Source: Mayamaea pseudoterrestris (Eukaryota > Bacillariophyta > Bacillariophyceae > Sellaphorales > Sellaphoraceae). From it: a stretch of 64,000 nucleotides of DNA. The position numbers were made by a program, and so were the translations under genes. Location: positions 214,136 to 278,135 of the forward strand of contig BROI01000033.1 in NCBI GenBank assembly GCA_027923505.1, written 5' to 3'. Each line of letters starts with the position of its first letter. The stretch's first letter is position 1. Below are positions 29,358-39,345 of this stretch, piece by piece. Under the pieces are notes generated by a model. It was given only the letters and a program-made list of their open reading frames with translations. It was not told the origin of the DNA and did no database searches.

Positions 29358-29569
29358 GGTGATGGATTGCTCTTGATCGTTTGATCAGAGGGCGGCAGAT
29401 TCGTTTCGTGGCGCAGAAAAAATAACGGACTTGGGTACCGTTCCGATTGTAGGACGTTTTCATCTTTGTCTGAAGGTTCGCCAAGTTCGACGCCGTGATC
29501 CAAAGATGATGCCATTGACCAAGCAATGACAAGTACGATAAGGCACGACAATTCATACTGCACTATTCG

Positions 29570-29908
29570 ATGCAACGCCGGAGGAGCGGTCGCGGGCACA
29601 AGCTATTCCAAAACGAGGGCCATTCACTCACTCGCAAGTGGCAGCTGAATTCTGAAAGCAGAAAGGGACTCTTCCAAGGATCCAGCTCATCTTTTCAACC
29701 AAAGCAAGCGAGCAAAAGACCCGTAGACATCCAGTACGGAGAACCGCAAACGCTAGTGTTGCTATTGATGGCAGCTATTTCGGTGTGGCGATTCATCAAG
29801 TCATGGGAGCGAGCAGTAAAATTGCACAAGCTCGAAGTGATACAGCAGCCAATGATTGACTTACAGTTGAGCAGTCGCAATGCCAATCATGCCGGCTCAG
29901 CCAAATGA
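29570..29908 (+). CDS. Small single-pass membrane protein, hypothetical
   Basis: 112 residues, not recognised. A basic, Ser-rich N-terminal half is followed by DIQYGEPQTLVLLLMAAISVWRFIKSW, one membrane helix (~residues 61-78) with a positively charged flank, then a short hydrophilic tail. The layout and divergent position to the SAC3-domain gene suggest a real gene. Its 3' end lies 50 bp from the breakpoint of the duplicated YqeY segment, so the last residues may have been affected. It could also be the last exon of a longer gene. Confidence 0.5.
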   Translation: MQRRRSGRGHKLFQNEGHSLTRKWQLNSESRKGLFQGSSSSFQPKQASKRPVDIQYGEPQTLVLLLMAAISVWRFIKSWERAVKLHKLEVIQQPMIDLQLSSRNANHAGSAK

Positions 29909-29958
29909 CGAGACGGGCTCGAGGCGACTGTCCGGGTCCAAGAACCAAAATGGAAGGT

Positions 29959-30317
29959 CGCTCAGCTCGTTCTGCTTCGGCTCGCTCTGTGGCGCCATTG
30001 TCAGAGTACATTTTTATACTGTCGGCTCGCATCTTGCTCATTTTTCGTAGGACCGCTTGCGCTTGTTCATCCGATAGTTGGTCCACTTGGTGTTGAATTT
30101 GCGCATTGGCGAATTCTGCGCGAATGAGTCGAATTGTATTGAGTCGAATTTGATCCTTCGCCTTCATGGCAGTCTTCATTTCCTGCGACACTTCATCGAC
30201 AATTCCAAAGAGTCTAGTAGATGATGATGAGTAGAACTGTATCTGTTCATGACAAATTGGTGGAATAGTGAATGAAACAACGGATTGAAAGTGAAAGTTT
30301 GCGAGTGAGAAAAGGCT
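29959..30317 (-). pseudogene. Truncated duplicate of the YqeY-like gene (359 bp, offset 500 bp)
   Basis: 29959-30317 repeats 30459-30817 at an exact 500-bp offset with only about half a dozen substitutions. The copy starts inside the signal peptide, so it lacks the initiating ATG. It stops in the middle of the YqeY domain at ...AERAE and then runs into unrelated sequence. It therefore lacks both ends and should be non-functional. The alternative is an assembly join of two alleles, since the divergence is about what heterozygosity gives. Confidence 0.85.
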
Positions 30318-30835
30318 TCCATCTTGTGGCTCTTCATGAGTGCACCCATGACCTTGCCCATATTATCCTTGCTGCCGACCGTTTCAATCGCTTCCTTGAT
30401 CCACTTGCGCGTCATTTCCTCGTCAGCCATTTTGGGCAGCCATGCTTCAATAATGTTTCGCTCAGCTCGTTCTGCTTCGGCTCGCTCTGTGGCGCCATTG
30501 TCAGAGTACATTTTTATACTGTCGGCTCGCATCTTGCTCATTTTTCGTAGGACCGCTTGCGCTTGTTCATCCGATAGTTGGTCCACTTGGTGTTGAATTT
30601 GCGCATTGGCAAATTCTGCGCGAATGAGTCGAATTGTATTGAGTCGAATTTGATCCTTGGCCTTCATGGCAGTCTTCATTTCCTGCGACACTTCATCGAC
30701 AATTCCAAAGAGTCTAGTAGATGATGATGAGTAGAACTGTATCTGTTCATGACGGATTGGTGGAATAGTGAATGAAACGACGGATTGAAAGTGAAAGTTT
30801 GCTAGTGAGAAAAGGCTCAACGACAGGACTTTCAT
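30176..30835 (-). CDS. Plastid-targeted GatB/YqeY-like protein with a displaced C-terminus
   Basis: From the ATG at 30835 the frame runs 219 residues. The start MKVLSLSLFSLANFHFQ... is a signal peptide ending VVS-FTIPP, a plastid-entry type with Phe at +1; the upstream ATG at 30991 would bury it. The YqeY domain follows: EVSQEMKTAMKAKDQIRLNTIRLIRAEF, then DEQAQAVLRKMSKMRADSIKMY, EAWLPKMADEEM and IGK-like MGKVMGALMK. YqeY proteins are related to the tail domain of the GatB amidotransferase subunit that meets tRNA. After MGALMKSHKMEA (nt 30318) the frame enters the duplicated 5' segment out of register. The usual last helix is therefore replaced by ~38 unrelated residues to 30176. The product may be impaired. 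Confidence 0.75.
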   Translation of the reverse strand: MKVLSLSLFSLANFHFQSVVSFTIPPIRHEQIQFYSSSSTRLFGIVDEVSQEMKTAMKAKDQIRLNTIRLIRAEFANAQIQHQVDQLSDEQAQAVLRKMSKMRADSIKMYSDNGATERAEAERAERNIIEAWLPKMADEEMTRKWIKEAIETVGSKDNMGKVMGALMKSHKMEAFSHSQTFTFNPLFHSLFHQFVMNRYSSTHHHLLDSLELSMKCRRK

Positions 30836-31430
30836 GTTGTGAATACTGTGAACGTTCGATGAGCGAGACGTGGAGGAAGGTGGAATTCGAGACTGAAATG
30901 CAAGGAAACGGAGCATGCAGGTTTGTATTGCTATGATACGTAGAATTGCTGCCAGCAGGATTTTTGCTATGAGAAGCAGACGAGTCAGCAAGGGCGAAGA
31001 ATTGAATTATGGTGCAGTGTCGTCATTCCTTCATGGTCATCATGATCGATGGATCGCGACAACGTAAACCCTAACTATTCGTCGTGTTTTAGCTAGCTGT
31101 GCTGTGTCTGATGCTAGGTGGGAATGAGAATCTCCAGACAATTTAAAAAACGATAAGCTCCGCGGCGCATTGTCAAGCTACTACATGTGACTTCAAACTT
31201 TTGAACACTGTATCAAAGCTACATGCAGATTAGTTATTTGAAATACGGTAGTGTTATCTACCAGTACAGTACTGTACACAACCACAAATGGACTGGTGCT
31301 GCTACATTCCCATTGCTCATAGAAGCAATCTGACCAAACATACATTAAGAAAAGCCACTCTAACAAAAGTATGGCATGCTGCCATGTGACTGGTAAGAAC
31401 TTGTCACCAGTCTCAACTGCTAGAAGACGC
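30836..31430. other. Gene-to-satellite transition with a short satellite C fragment
   Basis: The 5' flank of the YqeY-like gene grades into unique sequence with no gene. At 31399-31415 the 17-mer ACTTGTCACCAGTCTCA is identical to the satellite C core, with weaker similarity around it (31386-31420). This single fragment is isolated from the C arrays by 5.5 kb of family B. Confidence 0.65.
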
Positions 31431-34400
31431 CATTATTTTCCACTCAATAGCCATACCCATGGGCCAGCCAGCTTCAATATGAGTCTCTGCGGTTATTAGG
31501 CATGCATAAAGGATGTAGGATGTGCAATCCATTCAATGGTACACCATCAAACCCACCCAGCAATATGACCGGAGTTGGGTTGTGATGAATGGTGGCTGGT
31601 GGACCACATGGTTTTCAGTTTTTACACTCAATAGCCATACCCATGGGCCAGCCAGCTTCAATATGAGTCTCTGCGGTTACTAGGCATGCAAAAGGGAAGT
31701 TGAATGTGCAATCCATTTTATGGTACACCTTCAAACCCTCCAGCAAATTGACTGGGGTTGGGTTGTGTTGGATGGTGGCTGGTGGACCACATGGTTTTCA
31801 GTTATTACACTCAATAGCCATACCCATTTGCCAGCCAGCTTCAATATGAGTCTCTGCGGTTATTAGGCATGCATTAAAGATGATTAATGTGCAATCCAAT
31901 CAATGGTACACCTTCGAACCCTCCAGCAAAATGACCGGGGTTGCGATGTGTTGAATGGTGGCTGGTGGACCACATAATTTTCAGTTTTTACAATCAATAG
32001 CCATACCCATGGGCCAGCCAGCTTCAATATGAGACTCTGCGGTTATTAGGCATGTATTAAGGATGTAGGATGTGCAATTCAATTGATGGTGTTCTTCCAA
32101 ACCCTCCAGCAAAATGACCGGAGTTGGGTTGTGTTGAATGGTGGCTGGTGGACCACATGGTTTTCAGTTTCTACACTCAATAGCCAAACCCATGGGCCAG
32201 CAGCTTCAATATGAGTCTCTGCGGTTATTAGGCATGTATTAAGGATGTAGGATGGGCAATTCAATCAATGGTGTTATCCCAAACCCTCGAGCAAAATGAC
32301 CGGTGTTGCGATGTGTTGGATAGTGGCTGGTGAACCATATGGTTTTCAGTTTTTACACTCAATAGCTAACCCACGGGCCAGCCAGCTTCAATATGAGTCT
32401 CTGCGGCGATTAGGCATGCATAAAGGATGAAGGATGTAGGATGTGCAATCCATTCAATGGTACACCCTCAAACCCAAAAGCAAAATGACTGGGGTTGGGT
32501 TGTGATGGATGGTGGCTGTTGGACCACATGGTTTTCAATTTTTACACTCGATAGCCATACCCATGGGCCAGCCAGCTTCAATATGAGTCTCTGCGTTTAT
32601 TAGGCATGCATTAAGGATGTAGGATGTGCAATCCATTCAATGGTACACCTTCAAACCCTCCAGCAAAATGACCGGGGTTGGGTTGTGTTGGTGGTGGTTG
32701 GTGGACCACATGATTTCCAGTTTTTACACTCAATAGCCATATCCACAGGCCAGCCAGCTTCAATATGAGTCTCTGCGGTTATAAAGGCATGCATTAAGAA
32801 TGTAGGATGTGCAATCCGTTCAATGATACACCCTCAAACCCTCCAGCAAATTGACCGGGGTTGGGTTGTGTTGGATGGTGGCTGGTGAACCATATGGTTT
32901 TCAGTTTTTATACTCAATAGCTAACCCACGGGCCAGCCAGCTTCAATATGAGTCTCTGCGGTGATTAGGCATGCATAAAGGATGTAGGATGTAGGATGTG
33001 CAATCCATTCAATGGTACACCCTCAAACCCTCCAGCAAAATGACCGGGGTTGGGTTGTGTTGGATGGTGGCTGGTGGACCACATGGTTTTCAGTTTTTAC
33101 ACTCAATAGCCATACCCATTTGCCAGCCAGCTTCAATATGAGTCTCTGCGGTTATTAGGCATGCATAAAGATTTTATGATGCGCAAACAATTCAATGGTA
33201 CACCTTCGAACCCTCCAGTAAATTGACCGGGGTTGTGTTGTGTTGAATGGTGGCTGGTGGACCGTTTGGTTTTCAGTTTTTACACTCAATAGCCATACCC
33301 ATTTGCCAGCCAGCTTCAATATGAGTCTCTGCGGTTATTAGGCATACATGAAGGATGTAGGATGTGCAATCCATTCAATGGTACACCCTCAAACCCTCCA
33401 GCAAAATGACCGGGGTCGGGTTGTGACAAGTGGCTGTTGGACCACATGGTTTTCAGTTATTACACTCAATAGCCATATTCATTTGCCAGCCAGCTTCAAT
33501 ATGAGTCTCTGCGGTTATTAGGCATGCGTTTAGGATGTAGGATGTGTAATCCATTCAACAGTACATCTTCAAACCCTCCAGCAAAATGACCGGGGTTGGG
33601 TTGTGTTGAATGGTGGCTGGTGGACCACATGGTTCTTCAGTTTTTACACTCAATAGCCATACCCACTTGCCAGCCAGCTTCAATATGAGTCTCTGCGGTT
33701 ATTAGGCATGCATAAAGGATGAAGTATTTGCAAATCAATCAATGGTGTTGCAAAATGATCGGAGTTGGGTTGTGATGAATGGTGGCTGGTTGACCACATG
33801 GTTTTCAGTTTTTACACTCAATAGCCATACCCATGGGCCAGCCAGCTTCAGTATGAGTCTCTGCGGTTAATAGGTATGCATAAAGGATGTAGGATGTGCA
33901 ATCCATTCAATGGTACACCTTCAATTCTCCAGTAAAATGACCGGGGTTGGGTTGTGTTGGATGGTGGCTGGTGGACCACATGGTTTTCAGTTATTACACT
34001 CAATAGCCATACCCATTTGCCAGCCTGCTTCAATATGAGTCTCTGCAGTTATAAGGCATGCATTAAAGATGGTTGATGTGCAATCCATTCAATGGTAAAC
34101 CTTCGAACCCTCCAGCAAAATGACCGGGGTTGCGATGTGTTGAATGGTGGCTGGTGGACCATATGGTTTTCAGTTTTTACACTCAATAGCTAACCCACAG
34201 GCCAGCCAGCTTCAATATGAGTCTCTGCGGTGATTAGGCATGCATAAAGGATGTAGGATGTGCAATCCATTCAATAGTACACCATCAAACCCTCCAGCAA
34301 AATGACTGGGGTTGGGTTGTGATGGAAGGTGGCTGTTGGACCACATGGTTTTCAGTTTTTACACTCGATAGCCATACCCATGGGCCAGCCAGCTTCAATG

Positions 34401-36910
34401 TGAGTCTCTGCGGTTATTAGGCATGCATTAAGAATTTATGATGCGCAATCCATTCAATGGTACACCTTCAAACCCTCCAGTAAATTGACCGGGGTTGTGT
34501 TGTGTTGGATGGTGGCTGGTGGCTGGTGGACCGTTTGGTTTTTCTTACACTCAATAGCCATACCCATTTGCCAGCCAGCTTCAGTATGAGTCTCTGCGGT
34601 TATTAGGCGTGCATTAAGGATGTAGGATGTGCAATCCAGTCAATGGTACACCCTCAAACACTCCAGCAAAATGACCGGGGTTGGGTTGTGTTGAATGGTG
34701 GCTGGTGGACCACATGGTTATCAGTTTTTACACTCACAGTCAATAGCCATATCCACGGGCCAGCCAGCTTCAATATGAGTCTCTATGGTTATAAAGGCAT
34801 GCATTAAGAATGTAGGATGTGCAATCCATTCAATGGTGTTATCCCAAATCCTCGAGCAAAATGACTGGTGTTGCGATGTGTTGGATGGTGGCTGGTGAAC
34901 CATATGGTTTTCAGTTTTTACACTCAATAGCTAACCCACGGGCCAGCCAGCTTCAATATGAGTCTCTGCGGTTATTAGGCATGTATTAAGGATGTAGGAT
35001 GGGCAATTCAATCAATGGTGTTGGTGGCTGGTGGACCATATGGTTTTCAGTTTTTACACTCAATAGCTAACCCACAGGCCAGCCAGCTTCAATATGAGTC
35101 TCTGCGGTGATTAGGCATGCATAAAGGATGTAGGATGTGCAATCCATTCAATAGTACACCATCAAACCCTCCAGCAAAATGACTGGGGTTGGGTTGTGAT
35201 GGAAGGTGGCTGTTGGACCACATGGTTTTCAGTTTTTACACTCGATAGCCATACCCATGGGCCAGCCAGCTTCAATGTGAGTCTCTGCGGTTATTAGGCA
35301 TGCATTAAGAATTTATGATGCGCAATCCATTCAATGGTACACCTTCAAACCCTCCAGTAAATTGACCGGGGTTGTGTTGTGTTGGATGGTGGCTGGTGGC
35401 TGGTGGACCGTTTGGTTTTTCTTACACTCAATAGCCATACCCATTTGCCAGCCAGCTTCAGTATGAGTCTCTGCGGTTATTAGGCGTGCATTAAGGATGT
35501 AGGATGTGCAATCCAGTCAATGGTACACCCTCAAACACTCCAGCAAAATGACCGGGGTTGGGTTGTGTTGAATGGTGGCTGGTGGACCACATGGTTATCA
35601 GTTTTTACACTCACAGTCAATAGCCATATCCACGGGCCAGCCAGCTTCAATATGAGTCTCTATGGTTATAAAGGCATGCATTAAGAATGTAGGATGTGCA
35701 ATCCATTCAATGGTGTTATCCCAAATCCTCGAGCAAAATGACTGGTGTTGCGATGTGTTGGATGGTGGCTGGTGAACCATATGGTTTTCAGTTTTTACAC
35801 TCAATAGCTAACCCACGGGCCAGCCAGCTTCAATATGAGTCTCTGCGGTTATTAGGCATGTATTAAGGATGTAGGATGGGCAATTCAATCAATGGTGTTA
35901 TCCCAAAAGGATGTAGGATGTAGGATGTAGGATGTGCAATCCATTCAATGGTACACCCTCAAATCCTCCAGCAAAATGACTGGGGTTGGGTTGTGATGGA
36001 TGGTGGCTGTTGGACAACATGGTTTTCAGTTTTTACACTCGATAGCCATACCCATGGGCCAGCCAGCTTCAATAAGAGTCTCTGCGGTTATTAGGCATGC
36101 ATTAAGAATTTATGATGCGCAATCCATTCAATGGTACACCTTCGAACCCTCCAGTAAATTGACTGGGGTTGTGTTGTGTTGGATGGTGGCTGGTGGACCG
36201 TTTGGTTTTCAGTTTTTACACTCAATAACCATACCCATTTGCCAGCCAGCTTCAATTTGAGTCTCTGCGGTTATTAGGCATGCATTAAGGATGTAGGATG
36301 TGCAATCCATTCAATGGTACGCCCTCAAACACTCCAGCAAAATGACCGGGGTTGGGTTGTGTTGAATGGTGGCTGGTGGACCACATGGTTATCAGTTTTT
36401 ACACTCAATAGCCGTATGCACGGGCCAGCCAGCTTCAATATGAGTCTCTGCGGTTATAAGGCATGCCTTAAGAATGTAGGATGTGCAATCCATTCAATGG
36501 TACACCCTCAAACCCTCCAGCAAAATGACCGGGGTTGGGTTGTGTTGGATGGTGGCTGGTGGACCACATGGGTTTCAGTTTTTACACTCAACAGCCATAT
36601 CCACGGGCCAGCCAGCTTCAAAAAGAGTCTCTGCGGTTATCAAGGCATGCATTAAGAATGTAGGATGTGCAATCCATTCAATGGTAAACCGTCAAACTTA
36701 CCAGCAATATGACCGGGGTTGGGTTGTGTTGGATGGTGACTGGTGGACCACATGGTTTTCAGTTTTTACACTCAATAGCCATACCCATTTGCCAACCAGC
36801 TTCAATAAGAGTCTCTGCAAATATTAGGCATGCATAAAGGATGTTGGATGTGCAATCCATTCAATGGTACACCTTCAAACCCTCCAGCAAAATGACTGTG
36901 GTTGGGTTGT
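31431..36910 (+). repeat. Satellite family B, plus orientation, ~183-bp monomer, about 30 copies
   Basis: The landmark ACTCAATAGCCATACCCAT recurs at 31442, 31626 and 31809, a period of 183-184 bp. Each monomer has CCCATGGG and GCATGC palindromes, TTCAATATGAGTCTCTGCGG and GGTTGGGTTGTGTTG. Copies differ by substitutions and small gaps. Open frames of 60-115 codons are by-products of the repeat. An identical 877-bp block is duplicated inside. Confidence 0.96.
34146..35899 (+). repeat. 877-bp tandem duplication within satellite B (two identical-looking copies)
   Basis: 34146-35022 and 35023-35899 match throughout by eye, including private variants: a doubled GGCTGG before GACCGTTTGG, CACTCACAGTCAATAGCC and CTCGAGCAAAATGACTGG. 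Each copy spans almost five monomers. Such identity means very recent duplication, or an assembly artefact. Confidence 0.88.
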
Positions 36911-39345
36911 ACAGATGCAATGACCTTCAAACGCCCCTACAGCAAGCCCTGTAGGTGCCCAAAATACACCAGAATGGTGTCAACATCATTATTCGGGCTG
37001 CGCTACAAGATGGTAGGCTTGGTTGGTGTCTCAGGGGATGACAATGTATCTGGTGACAACTTGTCACCATTCACAGCCCGCAGATGCTGTGACATTCAAA
37101 CGTCCCTACAGCAAGCCCTGTAGGTTCCTAAAATACACCAGAATGGTGCCAACATCATTATTCAGGCTGAGCGACAAGATGGTAGGCTTGGCTGGTGTCT
37201 CAGGGGATGGCAATGTATTTGGTGACAACTTGTCACCAGTCTCAGCCCGCAGATGCTGGACATTCAAACACCCCTACAGCAAGCCCTGTAGGTGCCCAAT
37301 ATACACCAGAATGGTGCCAACATCATTATTCAGGATGCGCTACAAGATGGTAGGCTTGGCTGGTGTCTCAGGGGATGGCAATGTATTTGGTGACAACTTG
37401 TCACCAGTCTCAGCCCGCAGATGCTGGACATTCAAACACCCCTACAGCAAGCCCTGTAGGTGCCCAAAATACACCAAAATGGTGCCAACATCATTATTCA
37501 GGCTGCGCTACAAGATGGTAGGCTTGGCTGGTGTCTCAGGGGATGGCAATGTATTTGGTGACAACTTGTCACCAGTCTCAGTCCGCAGATGCCGTGACAT
37601 TCAAACGCCCCTACAGCGAGCCCTGTAGGTACCTAAAATACACCAGAATGGTGCCAACATCATTATTCAGGCTGCGCTACAAGATGGTAGGCTTAGCGGG
37701 TGTCTCAGGGGATGGCAATGTATTTGGTGACAACTTGTCACCAGTCTCAGCCCGCAGATGCTGGACATTCAAACACCCCTACAGCAAGCCCTGTAGGTGC
37801 CCAAAATACACCAGAATGGTGCCAACATCATTATTCAGGCTGCGCTACAAGATGGTAGGCTTGGCTGGTGTCTCAGGGGATGGCAATGTATTTGGTGACA
37901 ACTTGTCACCAGTCTCAGCCCGCAGATGCCGTGACATTCAAACGCCACTACAGCAAGCCCTGTAGGTGCCCAAAATACACAAGAATGGTGCCAACATCAT
38001 TATTCAGGATGCGCAACAAGATGGTAGGCTTGGCTGGTGTCTCAGGGGATGGCAATGTATTTGGTGACAACTTGTCACCAGTCTCAGCCCGCAGATGCCG
38101 TGACATTCAAACGCCCCTACAGCAAGCCCTGTAGGTGCCCCAAATACACCAGAATGGTGCCAACATCCTTATTCAGGCTGCGCTACAAGATGGTAGGCTT
38201 GACTAGTGTCTCAGGGGATGGCAATGTATTTGGTGACAACTTGTCACCAGTCTAAGCCCGCTGATGTTGTGACATTCAAACGCCCCTACAGCAAGCCCTG
38301 TAGGTGCCCAAAATACACCAGAATGGTGCGAACATCATTATTCAGGCTGCGCTACAAGATGGTAGGCTTGGCTGGTGTCTCAGGGGATGGCAATGTATTT
38401 GGTGACAACTTGTCACCAGTCTCAGCCCGCAGATGCCGTGACATTCAAACGCCCCTACAGCAAGCCCTGTAAGTTCCCAAAATACACCAGAATGGTGCCA
38501 ACATCATTATTCAGGCTGCGCTACAAGATGGTAGGCTTGGCTGGTGTCTCAGGGGATGGCAATGTATTTGGTGACAACTTGTCACCAGTCTCAGCCCGCA
38601 GATGCCTTGACATTCAAACGCCCCTACAGCAAGCCCTGTAGGTGCCCAATATATACCAGAATGGTGCCAACATCATTATTCAGGATGCGCTACAAGATGG
38701 TAGGCTTAGCTGGTGTCTCAGGGGATGGCAATGTATTTAGTGACAACTTGTCACCAGTCTCAGCCTGCAGATGCCGTGACATTCAAACGCCCCTACAGCA
38801 AGCCCTGTAGGTGCCCAAAATACACCAGAATGGTGCCAACATCATTATTCAGGCTGCTCTACAAGATGGTAGGCTTGGCTGGTGTCTCAGGGGATGGCAA
38901 TGTATTTGGTGACAACTTGTCACCAGTCTCAGCCCACAGATGCCGTGACATTCAAACGCCCCTACAGCAAGCCCTATAGGTGCCCAAAATACACCAGAAT
39001 GATGCCTACATCATTATATAGGCTGCGCTACAAGATGGTAGGCTGGGCTGGTGTCTCAGGGGATGGCAATGTATTTGGTGACAACTTATCACCAGTCTCA
39101 GCCCGCAGATGTTGTGACATTCAAATTCCCCTTCAGCAAGCCCTGTAGGTGCCAAAAATACACCAGAATGGTGCCTACATCATTATTTAGGCTGCGCTAC
39201 AAGATGGTAGGCTTGGATGGTGTCTCAGGGGATGGCAATGTATTTGGTGACAACTTGTCACCAGTCTCAGCCTGCAGATGCTGTGAGATTCAAACGCCCC
39301 TACAGCAAGCCCTGTAGGTGCCCGAAATACACCAGAATGGTGCCA
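36911..39345 (+). repeat. Satellite family C, plus orientation, 169-bp monomer, ~14 copies
   Basis: Period is exactly 169 bp; the same phase recurs at 37868, 38037, 38206, 38375, 38544, 38713, 38882 and 39051. Each monomer contains CCTACAGcaagccCTGTAGG, CACCAGaaTGGTG and TGGTGACAACTTGTCACCA. The left join to B is at GGTTGGGTTGT|ACAGATGC; the right join to inverted B is at GGTGCCAA|CTCATATTG. Because 169 = 1 mod 3, an 88-codon frame reappears in every copy; it is not a gene. Confidence 0.97.
37220..37316 (+). other. Representative satellite C monomer: three dyads
   Basis: In one typical monomer, TGGTGACAA-C-TTGTCACCA occupies 37220-37238 (9-bp arms, 19 bp total). CCTACAG-CAAGCC-CTGTAGG is at 37273-37292 (7-bp arms). 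CACCA-GAA-TGGTG is at 37304-37316 (5-bp arms). The same three recur in most copies. The first is the best preserved, even in degraded copies near 63 kb. Confidence 0.9.

Noticed and set aside
36911-39345. Self-cleaving hammerhead ribozyme in satellite C
   Set aside because: The dyads suggest structure, but the conserved CUGAUGA and GAAA core elements are not present in the consensus monomer.
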